Positions 1 to 9,917 of a stretch of 30,476 bases of DNA are shown here, in pieces. Source of the DNA: Temnopleurus reevesii (taxonomy: Eukaryota > Echinodermata > Echinoidea > Temnopleuroida > Temnopleuridae); assembly GCA_036244855.1 (NCBI GenBank), contig BQKZ01000238.1, positions 1 to 30,476 on the forward strand. The letters run 5' to 3'. The position numbers and the translations under genes are program-made. Numbering within the stretch: the stretch's first letter is position 1; each line of letters opens with the position of its first letter. A model generated the notes under the pieces. That model saw only the letters and a list, made by a program, of their open reading frames with translations, was not told where the DNA came from and did no database searches.

Positions 1-9
1 CCAAATGAC

Positions 10-300
10 GTTGGACAATCTGATGATTGGACAAAGTGACACTAGACAAAGCGGTAATTGGACGAAGTAGGACTAGACAACATGATGATTGGACGAATAG
101 GCAATTGGACAAAATGAAGATAGACCATATGGTTATTGGACGAAATGACTATTGGACGAATGGAATATTGGACGAATTGGTTATTGGACAAAGCGGCAAT
201 TGGACGAAGTATTTATTGGACGAAATGTTTATAGACCAAGTAATATTGGACGAAGCGCGTCTGGACGAAACGGTCATTGGACGAGATGGTAATGGACCTA
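10..300. repeat. 16-bp minisatellite (TTGGACGAA-type)
   Basis: About 18 imperfect tandem copies of a unit of roughly 16 bases built on ATTGGACGAA followed by six or seven variable bases. From 135 to 231 the ATTGG start recurs at 135, 151, 167, 183, 199, 215 and 231, exactly every 16 bases; both ends drift to 14 or 15. The array runs off the left edge of the window or starts just inside it. An open frame through it (27-341) is a product of the repeat having few stops; the peptide repeats every 16 residues (three units of 16 nt) and has no other coding sign. Confidence 0.9.
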
Positions 301-1347
301 CTGGCAATTTACCGATTTCTGTAGTCAAATCGCGGCATTAGCCAATCAGAGCGCCGATATCAAAATGAGGTGAGGCGATCTCAGACTTGTCGAGAAAATT
401 CCGTGATCCTGACCCGTGCATAATATGAAATTACAAATCTTCTTCACATATCGACACTCTATTAGTTGCAGGTATTTTTCGAATAAAAAATGGTGAGAGT
501 CAAGTGATAAATTAGGGGATTTACCGTCCCTGAATATTTTAGTTCGTTTCTGTTCTGAAGTGAATAATGTTTTGCCATAAAGGATGAATTTATATCACCT
601 TATCATAAAAAATCAAATCCAGAGAAAGATTGGACTTTCAACTGCTAGAAAATGTACCTGTTACAAAGGTTTTATATATATGCGACGGAATAATAAGGGA
701 TCGAACACAAGGGTGCATTGCCTAATTAGCTATTCATGGTCGTCTGTTTCGTGAATACGTGCCCGTTAAATGGGTGCGAATTGGCGAGTGTTGCGGGTTG
801 ATTGTAATCGGCGATGTGGTAAAAGACTAAATCCTGGCATCAACTAATTTGTGTTTTCGGAAGAAATCATTGTTGGTCAAATGGTGTATGGAAATAGAGA
901 AAATCCGATTATGTAGCAATGACTCAAAAGAGTATCATATATGTGTGTTAATTCTATTTCTATTCTCACATAGCATATACATACATGTGTACTCACATAC
1001 AGGGCCCCTTGCTAGATCAAATTTATTAATGAAAGGGCTACCCTGTTTAAAGAAGACCTAATAAAAATTGAAGATTGAACTATTTCCGTAAAATTAAGTC
1101 GAACGCCAATCCAATGGTCCTTTGTAATGCTATTCAAATCGGAACCAGCTTGCGATTGTTGTGTCGACACAGCTGAATACACAGTATACGGATAATTATC
1201 TATGACTCACTTTATTTTCCCTAAATAGTTTATATCGTGGTCACAGAGAATATTATAGAATTAGCAATTATTTGTACCGTTTAGGTAATATGATAGAACA
1301 ATGAGGGGTATTCCCATATTTCGAAGCTAGTGTACCCGTGAACATGG
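301..1347. other. AT-rich unique sequence, no gene seen
   Basis: I see no convincing open frame, RNA gene or repeat here. A short open frame at 849-1061 has no recognisable motif and AT-driven composition. Confidence 0.5.
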
Positions 1348-1482
1348 TAAGGCCCCGGTCACATAGGACCCCGGAAGCAACACGATTCAACACGACTCTT
1401 TGTTAATTCACAGTTAACTGCCTCAGAACAACGATTCGGGATGAATCGTGTTGCTTCCGGGGCCCTATGTGACCGGGGCTTA
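1348..1482. mobile_element. Hairpin MITE, family A, copy 1
   Basis: A near-perfect foldback of about 135 bp. The left end TAAGGCCCCGGTCACATAGG is matched by the reverse complement CCTATGTGACCGGGGCTTA at the right end, and the pairing continues inward through GGAAGCAACACGATTCA. A loop-proximal segment holds TTCACAGTTAACTG. There is no coding capacity, so mobility would need a transposase supplied in trans. Compare copies at 1610 and 8104. Confidence 0.85.
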
Positions 1483-1609
1483 AACCTTGCAAAAAACAGA
1501 TAAATCCGATAAACAAAGACTCATGAAAGCTGGAATCAGGACATTTTCAACATTGTATGTAAACAATTATTCTTGTAATCATGCTGGAATGTTTTGTACT
1601 GTTTAGTTT

Positions 1610-1741
1610 TAAGCCCCAGTCACATAGGAAACCGGAGGAAACACGATTCACCCCGACTCGTTGTTCTGAGGCAGTTAACTGTGAATTAACAAAGAGTCGG
1701 GTGAATCGTGTTGCTACCGGGTCCTATGTGACCGGGGATTT
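1610..1741. mobile_element. Hairpin MITE, family A, copy 2 (inverted)
   Basis: Same terminal sequences as the copy at 1348 (TAAGCCCCAGTCACATAGG ... CCTATGTGACCGGGGATTTA). Its centre reads CTGAGGCAGTTAACTGTGAA, the reverse complement of the centre of copy 1, so the two copies lie in opposite orientation only 128 bp apart. The open frame 1581-1784 across it is incidental. Confidence 0.85.
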
Positions 1742-2383
1742 ACAGAAGTTAGTCCTGACAGCAAATATCCCATTCAAAAACTAAAGGGAATTTGTGAGAC
1801 TCTGACTGTGAGCTGTGAGAGCAGATTATAACGGAACAAAAGAATGTATATCATCAAATTGATTGAGCAATATCGTCAGTCTTTTCGCGAAGTGATAGGA
1901 GTTAGCGGGTAATGTTTCATGAAATCATTTTCTTCATGTAACATAACGTCACTTCGTGAAACATGCATAATATTACCGATATAGAATATTACTAAAGGGG
2001 AGAAATTATAATTGTTGCGATATCAGACCCTTTAAAAACATAGAACACGTCTCGATAAGCAGGTCAAATATAACCAGAAAATGTTTTTTTCATATGCCCT
2101 TTTGCTTTTCACTCCTTTTTAGCGCTATCAGGCTATTATACACATAAACTGTTTAAATTGTGTTTGCATTTTTTTTTAAAGAAAAAATAATAAAAACCGT
2201 TCCGACCGTCCGACTGTTTTTATCCCCAAAATCCCATTTGAGAGCATCTGAACATTTTTTTTATTTTTGGCCTAAGGACAATCTGAAGACCAGTGCTCCA
2301 TCGAATGCCCCTTGCCTGCAAAAGGTGTTTAGTGTGACCCCAATGATAATTAGCAGACGAGCCCCGATCCACATCCCAAGCTG
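1742..2383. other. AT-rich sequence, no gene seen
   Basis: Contains homopolymer T runs and a small local near-repeat (gtcacttcgtgaaac and similar around 1890-1960). No supported gene. Confidence 0.4.
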
Positions 2384-2934
2384 AAGGCCATCACACATTT
2401 TTGCGTTTTTATTCTGCGTCGGCCCAGCGTTTTTTCTTTAATATCATAATATTAAAAACGTTCTCTGGACGCACAAAGACGCAGGTCATACGGCCGACTG
2501 ATGCTCAGCATGTTCTCCTTGAGCACAAGCCGAGCGCCATTCCACCGTCTGATCAGCGTATAATACGGAACTTAAGCAAGAGGACGGCAGGGCTGATCAG
2601 GACGTTATTTCTCAAGGGTGGGAAATTTTAGCGGGCCACTAAGGTTGAGTACGTTATTTCAGGACGGTCTTTGCCAGGAATAAGGTTCTCATCAAGACGC
2701 TAGTGTGATGACGTATTTTACGTCACCACTCCAAGTCTTTCGTGGCGCCCTACTCATTATACCGTCCTCTTCTAACGTTGACAATGCTTAATGTATTTAC
2801 CGACACAACGCTACTTCTGGAACGGACCTTAAAGCTAACGTTCTGATCAGCCCTTCCGTCCTCTTGCTTAAGTTCTGTAATGTGCCTAGCCGACGCAGGC
2901 TGAAAAAAAAACCCGAAAGGTGTGATTCAGCCTT
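2384..2934. mobile_element. Long compound foldback, family B
   Basis: The outer arms AAGGCCATCACACATTTTTG and its counterpart GAAAGGTGTGATTCAGCCTT are the family B ends. Inside lies a second, better-paired inverted repeat: 2570-2607 (CTTAAGCAAGAGGACGGCAG start) against 2835-2872 (its reverse complement, ending CTCTTGCTTAAG). A third small hairpin, TGATGACGTATTTTACGTCA, sits near 2706-2728. At about 551 bp it is roughly twice the length of the compact copy at 4469. Open frames at 2401-2631 (+) and 2797-2982 (-) share the peptide NLSKRT.GLIRTL only because they read the two arms of the inverted repeat. Confidence 0.7.
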
Positions 2935-3892
2935 TACCTTGGGGTGTGGATGGGGGGCGTAAGCAGGGTCAGATCCAAACATTGGTTATAAACAGCCTCC
3001 TGCATTTTTGCCTCCCTAACAGTGTCTCACATTTTTTTTTCTCGAAAAAAATGTAGACAAACAATCAACAATATCGATTCATAAATTGATCTAAAATGAA
3101 TATACACTTATTATACTTGAACAAATAAGCGAAAGTATGTCAATGTTTCAAAAACAAGAACAGAAGAAGACAATATTATATTTGTTGTGCAAATAGAATG
3201 GAGAGTTCTTTAAGTTGGCAGTAATTTTGTGCATGTAGGTTTCCGACTCGGGAACCCATGAAATCTGTAAATCAAAATAAAATGTATAACTTTTTTATGG
3301 ACCGTCCAATCATTGTATTTCCCTCTCTTTCACCCTGGAAATGGTCTGGTTGATGTAATGTTATTGCATTAGGCAAAGGCATCTTGTGTATTCATTCTCG
3401 TACATCCACAATGTAAAAAGTTATGAGACTATATACAGAGCAGAAATTAAAGAATTTCGGAATTGTTATTTTAATGAGAATATTAAACAATGTGTTTGAG
3501 ATTGCCACATGCTTATTTTGATTGGTGCAAGAGATTGTGACACCTTAGCCATAATTAGTCGGTATTCACCTAAGCATGAATGACAATTTATTATGTAAGT
3601 GGTACCTGATCGATATGATTATGGGGCATCTATGAATTAAAAAATATATATATATTTTTCCCCATAGTTTGGAATCAATTTTTGTCAACCGTTTCAAAAT
3701 TGTAAGTTGTTTATTGATACACATACATGACATAGAATATGAATTGTACTATGTAGCTATTAAAAAACGCAAAAATGGTCATTATTGCGCACATTATTTT
3801 ATTCATTGGAATTCCAAAATTTCAAGCCTTATTCATGATATCGATCAAAGCAGTAGCCGTTTATTATTAGATTATTATCAAAGTTAAATGAA
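2935..3892. other. AT-rich sequence, no gene seen
   Basis: Nothing supported. A short (AT)n run lies at about 3641-3656, and a 72-codon open frame at 3669-3887 has no motif. Confidence 0.4.
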
Positions 3893-4173
3893 AATCCATT
3901 TTTCGACAACCTACCCCATCCCCCCATCAAACAGAACAAATAAAAAGTGCAAATCAAAATTGGAAACAATCAACATTTCCTAGCCAAATCCGACCATTAT
4001 TCGTCCACCAGATTAACAGCAAAGTGACATAGAGAACCGATTTTCCGACAACGCCCTACACCGCCCCCCCCAAAAAAAAAATGAACAAATGCACCCCAAT
4101 TAATTGGGTACAATCGGCATTTCATCGGCATATCCGACCGCCAAACATCCTCCAAATCCGATCGGTCTAAAAA
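3893..4173. repeat. Diverged tandem duplication, about 137 bp unit
   Basis: Two diverged copies follow each other: 3897-4030 and 4040-4172. Shared landmarks in order are TTTTCGACAAC / TTTTCCGACAAC, a C-rich run, AAATC / AATTAATTGGG, CATTTC, ATCCGACC and a closing AGTGACATA / AGTGATAAT. Both copies are A/C-rich on this strand. Confidence 0.45.
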
Positions 4174-4455
4174 GTGATAATAAACGAGCTATTTTATCTG
4201 CATCTTCTGGGAAAAGACGTTGTCAAAACAAATATTTCTGTGCGCCGGTTACAAACGAACGATGCGATAATTAACGGATGCATAGCAGAGTATATAACAA
4301 CAGGAACGGGCAGGAAGGCGGTCCTCATTGTCGATTCCGGGGAGATTTCTGGGGGACTTCGATTACGAGATCTGACGGGTTTACTCCCCAGTGACGAGGA
4401 CATAGACACCCCGCCTATTGCCCATCAGATGCGATCACGTGATCAGAATGAATGA
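4174..4455 (+). CDS. Hypothetical open frame, 93 codons
   Basis: I do not recognise this. The 3' two-thirds (about 4255-4455) is clearly more GC-rich than its surroundings. It encodes a balanced, non-repetitive peptide with an acidic tail region (LLPSDEDIDTPP) and ends with TGA at 4453-4455, directly before a family B foldback. The first 25 or so codons overlap AT-rich sequence and may not be coding, so a splice acceptor near 4214-4250 is possible. It could be the last exon of a plus-strand gene whose other exons I cannot find, a remnant of a mobile-element gene, or chance. Confidence 0.2.
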   Translation: MIINELFYLHLLGKDVVKTNISVRRLQTNDAIINGCIAEYITTGTGRKAVLIVDSGEISGGLRLRDLTGLLPSDEDIDTPPIAHQMRSRDQNE

Positions 4456-4468
4456 TGATGAAGGCGAA

Positions 4469-4715
4469 AAGCCTGCGTCACACCTTTGCGTTTTAGCCTG
4501 CGTCGGCATAGCGTTTTTGGAAATTAAATAGGCTCCCTTGACGGACATCACACGCAGATCAGACGGTGGACTGTCGTTCGGCTTGCGCTCAACGAGCGTA
4601 CGACGAACGTCAGTCCATCGTATGACTTGCGTCTTTGTGTGTCAAGGGATCGTTTTAACTTAAAAAAAACGCTGGGCCGACACAGGCTAAACACGCAAAG
4701 GTGTGACGCAGGCTT
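4469..4715. mobile_element. Foldback MITE, family B, best complete copy
   Basis: The outer inverted repeat AAGCCTGCGTCACACCTTTG pairs with CAAAGGTGTGACGCAGGCTT at the other end, and pairing continues through GCCTGCGTCGGC / GCCGACACAGGC. An independent inner palindrome is centred near 4593: GGACTGTCGTTCGGCTTGCG, then CTCAACGAG, then CGTACGACGAACGTCAGTCC. No open frame. This copy defines the family. Its right half is the left boundary of the tandem segmental duplication at 4648-8899. Confidence 0.85.
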
Positions 4716-5561
4716 AAGGTGTGTATCGGCGTTTCGTTTCTCTGGTCGTTTTACACTCTAAAAACTCAAATAATAAATAAACATTTCAAGAGGTTGAGGA
4801 GTACGTGGCAACCTTTTAAAAAGTGTAGGTTATCTTATTTTTATCATGTGGGGTCGAATCGTTGTAATGACATAACATGCACATGAGTACAAATGAATTA
4901 TGATAGAAACATGAAACAAGAAAACCCTAAGCAAACATATAGAGTGTAAATGAGCTGAACAAAAATCAAACCTAAAGTTTTCAAGAACTAGCCAGTCTAA
5001 CTGGTTTTGGAAAAACCAGTTCGTCAAATTGCCTGACGTACAGAAATGTGAATAGGATTTAAGGAAAATAAATATTGTATTTGAGATATTTCATTAAATT
5101 AGACTTCTCTGCCTGCTTTCTAATAACCAGAAGTATTTGTTTCTTATCTAATTTTATTTTCTCTTAACCAAAAGTATTCTGGCCTGATTACATGGCCATA
5201 ACAATTTCTAATTTGAACAAAAAACTGCCATTACCATGATTATCAAATGTGGTAGATACTGTTTGTCGGATTTAAAATATATTTGTTGCACTACACTGTA
5301 TCAATGAAAACGATATAATCTAATACTTTGATATGTAGTCAAGCGCCGATCCCATGGTCCTTTCTATTTCCATTCAAATCTGTACCGATTTGGGAGAACC
5401 TAATGGATCGGATCGTGGTGTCTGTCATGTGCATGATTGTATTCCCTTTTATGTTATCACTCTATCGTTGAGAAAGGAAAAGGTGATTGCTCGTACGTCT
5501 CGAACTCAATATGTGATTTTGTTACAATAATCAATGAATGATTTTGAACCTAAAAGCGGTG

Positions 5562-6081
5562 TTAAAGCCCAAGTATTATAGTTTTGGTAAAGATGAAGAA
5601 ATGTGAATTTTGGGAATGTTTGTCGTGATATGTAATTCTTATACACATGTTGAGACCATAGCACATTTGTTTACGAGCTGATTCTATTGAAATTTTGAAT
5701 TTGACCGTTAAATTATATTTAGCGCCCTCTCTTGGTTTTATCATTATTGTGCTTGTCATCGAGCATATACAAAGTTATTTCCGAGATTTGACAATATAAT
5801 GATATAGAGATATACAGAAAAATTAAATTCTGAAATTTTCATCCAATTCTGAGAATGGGAAGTTGTCCTTTATCAAGAAAAAAGTATTGAAATAGTGTGG
5901 TGAAGCCCCACACTATTTCAATTTGCACATTTTAGGTTCTAGCTTTTCCCAAACTCGTTCATTTTTCGCACAATCATTTGTCCAATATGTTTATGATACT
6001 ATATTCTATTTCATATAGATTTGAAGACAAAATCTGACGATAAAAATATTCGTTTTTAACAAAATTGTACTTGGGCTTTAA
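5562..6081. mobile_element. TTAA-flanked 520-bp MITE, copy 1
   Basis: The sequence TTAA-AGCCCAAGTA at the left is matched by TACTTGGGCT-TTAA at the right, followed inward by imperfect pairing (TTTTGGTAAA / TTTTTAACAAAA). The TTAA on both sides is what piggyBac-type transposases duplicate; that assignment is inference from the target site alone. An internal hairpin, ATAGTGTGG-TGAAGCC-CCACACTAT, lies at about 5892-5916. There is no transposase frame. A second copy lies in opposite orientation at 26424-26944. Confidence 0.8.
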
Positions 6082-6144
6082 TGTGTTATCATTCTGATAA
6101 TGTCGAGTTTTAATAACTTCTACCTTCCTTCTCCTTGATAAATT

Positions 6145-6210
6145 GGGGCTTGTCCGGGAGTCGAACCCGGGACCTCTCGCATTGTGTGTAGTTAGCGACT
6201 ACGTCGACTG
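6145..6210 (-). repeat. tRNA-derived fragment (3' half, SINE-like)
   Basis: On the minus strand the sequence reads AGGTC-CCGGG-TTCGACT-CCCGG-ACAAGCCCC. This is a perfect 5-bp T stem with a canonical TTCGACT loop (the B-box promoter), followed by an acceptor-like 3' strand. The 5' half is not a normal tRNA: no matching GGGCTTGT acceptor strand, no complete A box, and the anticodon stem does not close with a 7-base loop. The upstream side on that strand is an A-run. I read this as a tRNA-derived repeat remnant, not a working tRNA gene. Confidence 0.55.
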
Positions 6211-6877
6211 GGTTTTTTTTGTTTGTTACAATTTTAGCACTTATCCAATATGAATATTGAAAACAAAAAACAACAAATTGTTCGAAATAAATGAATATGC
6301 GTTACATTTCAAAATAATATTCCATGCCAATATTGCCCCTTCAGAAGTATGATTAATCGTTAAATCTTTCCACTTTTTTAAGATGGATGGAAAGAAATGT
6401 ATATAATACACCTACGGTCATCCAAGAATTGTCCACACCATGTTAAAAAGTTTCGCAAGCAAGACAATATCACTTTATAGAGTTAGCCGAGCTCCAAAAC
6501 TTAATTTCAAATACAAATATATTTTAACACCAATCCCTAAATTCATGATAAAACGAGTATGAATCAGGTAAAAAAAAACCCATACATACACACGTGTAGT
6601 TGAGTGGGAGTTTGAGATGAACAGGCTCTTGTTAAATTGCATACAAATTGCATAGACGTACAGTGTCTTGATATTTGCGATTAATTATGAAGGTGTAAAG
6701 ATGAAGAGATTGTTTAATTGTGATGAGTAATTTTATAACTGTTTGTTCTTCAGTTGCAATTATCAGAAATAGAGATGTGATGAAGCAAATGGTAGGAAGA
6801 GCATCATTGCCCACACCTTTGCGTTTATACCCAACACCTAACCCACCCCACGGTTAACATGGTTTTGAAGCTCCGTG

Positions 6878-7155
6878 CACTCTAAAAACAAACTAATCAA
6901 ATTTGATTAGGAAAACAATACAAACGGGGACACCTGGAAACCTAATCAAAATGATTAAAAACATCTAATCATTTTTTTAATGTGGAAATCTTATTATAAT
7001 TACGAATAGGATATCTAATCAAAATGATTAGATCCAATTAAAAAATTAATATAAGTCACATATGATTATGAATCCATTTCAGAATAATTAGTTTCTATTC
7101 ATAATAATATCATAAGACGATCTAATCAAAAATATGATTAGGTTGTTTTAGAGTG
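6878..7155. mobile_element. CACTCTAAAA-ended MITE
   Basis: Ends CACTCTAAAAACAA and TTGTTTTAGAGTG are inverted repeats. Copy B of the segmental duplication has the empty site (CTCCGTGGAAGC near 8600) where copy A has CTCCGTG, the element, then TGGACGC. This gives a 278-bp insertion with a 2-bp TG duplication. The interior holds four copies of a CTAATCA...TGATTAG palindrome. No open frame. Confidence 0.8.
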
Positions 7156-7442
7156 TGGACGCAGAAAATATTCTTATGCATGAAATTTAATGTACATGGG
7201 GATCAACATTTAACAAAAAAATGTAAATTACGAACAGCTGAACCAAATATTTTCTTTATCCTGCTTTTTCTCATGAGAAATTATGTAGTTTAGATGTTTG
7301 GTGATTTACATTCTTAAAGCCAATGTATTTCTAGGTTGAAAGATCAGTAGACATATTCATGTTTATTTGCCTTTTTATTTCGCCTGATCTTTGTTTTTAT
7401 CGATATGCGTTCTAATCAATTGATATAGTCTTACTTGGACGN

Positions 7443-8899
7443 GATCGTTTTAACTTATAAAAACGCTGGGCCGACACAGGCTAAAAGCGCAAAGATGCGA
7501 CGCACGCTTAAGGTGTGTATCGGCGTTTCGTTTCTCTGGTCATTTTACCTTTTAAAAACTCAAATAATGAATTAGCATTTTAGCATGTTTAGAAGGATGA
7601 GGAGTGGCACAACCTTTTAAAAATTGTAAAAGGTTAACTTAGCTTTTTTTCAAACATGCTTGATCGGATCAGTGTAATGAAAAAAAATACAAATAAGTAC
7701 AACTAAAATATAATGAAAGCATAAACCCTATATACAATATGACAAATAAATGAATTTAACAAACGCAAAATCTAAAGTTCTTAAGAACGAGTTAGTCTTA
7801 ATTGCCCTGGAAGTTAAAAGAATATTTGCATGTACATGCAAATAAAGTTACCTTAAGATACGTACTCAAATAATACATTCACATTTCAGAAGATTTGGGA
7901 GTGACAACATTTTTAAAAATTGTAGGTTAACAAAATGAATAAGTGTACATTTGTTTTTAATATATTTTTTTTATGCCGCTGATTCCCCGCCGGAGTTAGT
8001 CGTTAAATATTGTTTTCCTCAGAGGGATGGAAAGAAATGAATAAAGTACTCTCAAATCGTGTAAAACATGTTAAAGTTTCACAAGAGTGACAAAAATGAC
8101 ATTATGCCCAGTCACATAGAGTCCTCGACTGACCACGATTAAACACGATTCTTTGTTTGCATGCGAACTGAACACAGATTCGTGTTGAATCGTGTTGCTT
8201 CCGGGCTTCTATGTGACAGGGGGCTCATCCGGTTCCTCGAGCTTCAAAGCCTAATTTGAAATACAAATACATTGTTACACCAAGTCTTAACTTAGTAATA
8301 AAGCGATTATACATTGAATGAAAAAATGCGTGTATGTGAGTAGGAGTTGGGATGGAAAGGTTCTTGTTAAATCGCATACACATTAATAGACGTACATTGT
8401 CTTGCTATTTGCGATTAATTATAAAGGTGTAACAACGAAGATATCGTATTTATTACAATAAGTAATTTGATATTGTCTTGTGTTTCGGTTGCCATTATCA
8501 GAAATAGAGATGTGATGAAGCAAATGGCAGGAAGAGCATCATGCCCACACCTTTGCGTTTATACCCAACACCTAACCCGCCTTGCGGTCATGAAGCTCCG
8601 TGGAAGCAGAAAATATTCTTATGCATGAAATTTAATGTACATGAGGATCAAAATAAAAGAATGGAAATCACGAACAGCTGAATCAAATATTTTCTTTTTC
8701 CTGCTTTTTCTCATGAGAAATTATATAGTTTAGATTTTTGGTGATTTGCATTCTAATTTCTAAACCAATGTATTTTTAGGTTGAAAGGTCAGTTTATGTT
8801 TATTTGCCTATTTTTGTTTGCCGGATTTTTTTTTTATTTTGCCTGATCTTTGTTTTCATCGATATGCGTTCTAATCAATTGATATAGTCTTACTTGGAC
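7443..8899. repeat. Segmental duplication, copy B
   Basis: Aligns in the same orientation with copy A (4648-7440) and follows it directly, with only an N at 7442 between them. It starts inside the right half of a family B foldback (7443-7509 is that half-element) and ends CTTACTTGGAC at 8899. Compared with A it lacks about 1.3 kb in the middle, holds a private family A hairpin at 8104-8225, and has an extra partial copy (7863-7935) of a segment also seen at 7553-7630 and 4755-4830. Confidence 0.8.
8104..8225. mobile_element. Hairpin MITE, family A, copy 3
   Basis: Ends ATGCCCAGTCACATAG and CTATGTGACAGGGGGCT pair, as do the inner ACACGATT / AATCGTGTTG arms. It interrupts copy B of the segmental duplication at a point where copy A (about 6470-6495) has no such sequence, so it inserted after the duplication or was lost from A. 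Confidence 0.8.
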
Positions 8900-9713
8900 A
8901 CAATTTGTTTGACATTTAGAATTGTTTTAACAATACAATTCTGAAAAAAAGAAATAAAGTTTCAAAATGTGGATTAAGATGAATGAAGTGTCAGGGGTGT
9001 CGAGCACTCTATAGCGCAAATCCCATTCGAGTGCGGAAACATATTCAATTTTCATTTACTTACTTGCGGCCTCAATTTTTACCGTTTTCATCCCAAAATG
9101 CATTATAAGTTATATGTGCATTCCAAAAGCAATGATGTTCTTATTTTTTTTAACGATTAAATTTATTAATATCTATTCAGTCAGTTTGTCGGCGCAAATA
9201 TTTCACCCTTAATTCTATTTTTGGTAGTTTACAACACAAAACATGACATCGTAAAAAAAAGGTTTGAAAAAAAAATATATATTTGCGCTGATTAGTATTA
9301 TGCTCTTCATTTCATCTATCTCCAAATCTTGAAAAAATGACCTCGTTCGATCAAAGTGTTTTTTTTTTCTAGTGTGTGAAGATAATGAGTATTCATTTGC
9401 ACTGCCTAATCGAGAGATCGTGTCTTTTAAACCATTTGAGGACAATGGTTGATATTTCTGGATGACGGCCCACTCTTATTTATCGAAGTATTTAGGACAT
9501 TTCCATGCTACTTCTTGCAATTTGTATTCTTAATCATCTTCTTTATTTCAAACTGTCTTTTGATATATTGTGTTTAATTTGTTTTTAACTTTTCTGGCCG
9601 CATATCCGTTGATGACCAATGCCCTTCAAATGACCTCTGTTTGGTCGAAGCATTTATTTATGTTTTTTTTTAAATCATTCTTCTGCTGATCTTGCACTTC
9701 TATTAAGCTAAAC
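8900..9713. other. AT-rich sequence, no gene seen
   Basis: Several T and A homopolymers. The minus open frame 9215-9445 has no recognisable content. Confidence 0.4.
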
Positions 9714-9917
9714 TCACACCCTTACGTTTAAGCCTGCGTATGTTCAGCGATTTCTGTTTTTGTTTTTGTTCTTTTTTTTTTCGAAAAACGCTCCCCTACC
9801 GCAGAGTATACGCTGGTCAGACAGTGGACTGATGTTCTGTTTGCGCTCAAGGATCGTGCCCCGAACGTCAGTCCATCGTATGACCTGCCTCTTTGAGCGT
9901 CCAGTTTACGTTTTAAA
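9714..9917. mobile_element. Family B foldback, degraded copy
   Basis: The left end CTCACACCCTTACGTTTAAG and the central palindrome (GTGGACTGATGTTCTGTTTG ... CGAACGTCAGTCCATCG) match the copy at 4469; the right outer arm is missing. Two overlapping opposite-strand frames here (9728-9943 and 9760-10023) are incidental. Confidence 0.6.

Larger units (their letters stand above)
4648..7440. repeat. Segmental duplication, copy A
   Basis: Begins GATCGTTTTAACTT and ends CTTACTTGGAC. Blocks 4648-5030, about 6330-6877 and 7156-7440 align in order with 7443-7810, about 7970-8604 and 8605-8899 in copy B. Copy A carries extra material that B lacks: the interval of about 5040-6330 (including the TTAA-flanked element and a tRNA-like fragment) and the element at 6878-7155. 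It contains no supported gene. Confidence 0.8.

Noticed and set aside
10..300. CRISPR-like array
   Set aside because: Units are 16 bp with no separate conserved repeat and unique spacer lengths; this is a minisatellite in a eukaryotic setting.
2401..2982. Two opposite-strand frames sharing a similar peptide
   Set aside because: The similarity comes from the arms of one inverted repeat read on both strands, not from related genes.
6145..6210. Functional tRNA gene
   Set aside because: Only the T arm and 3' strand are intact; the acceptor 5' strand, A box and anticodon arm do not fit.
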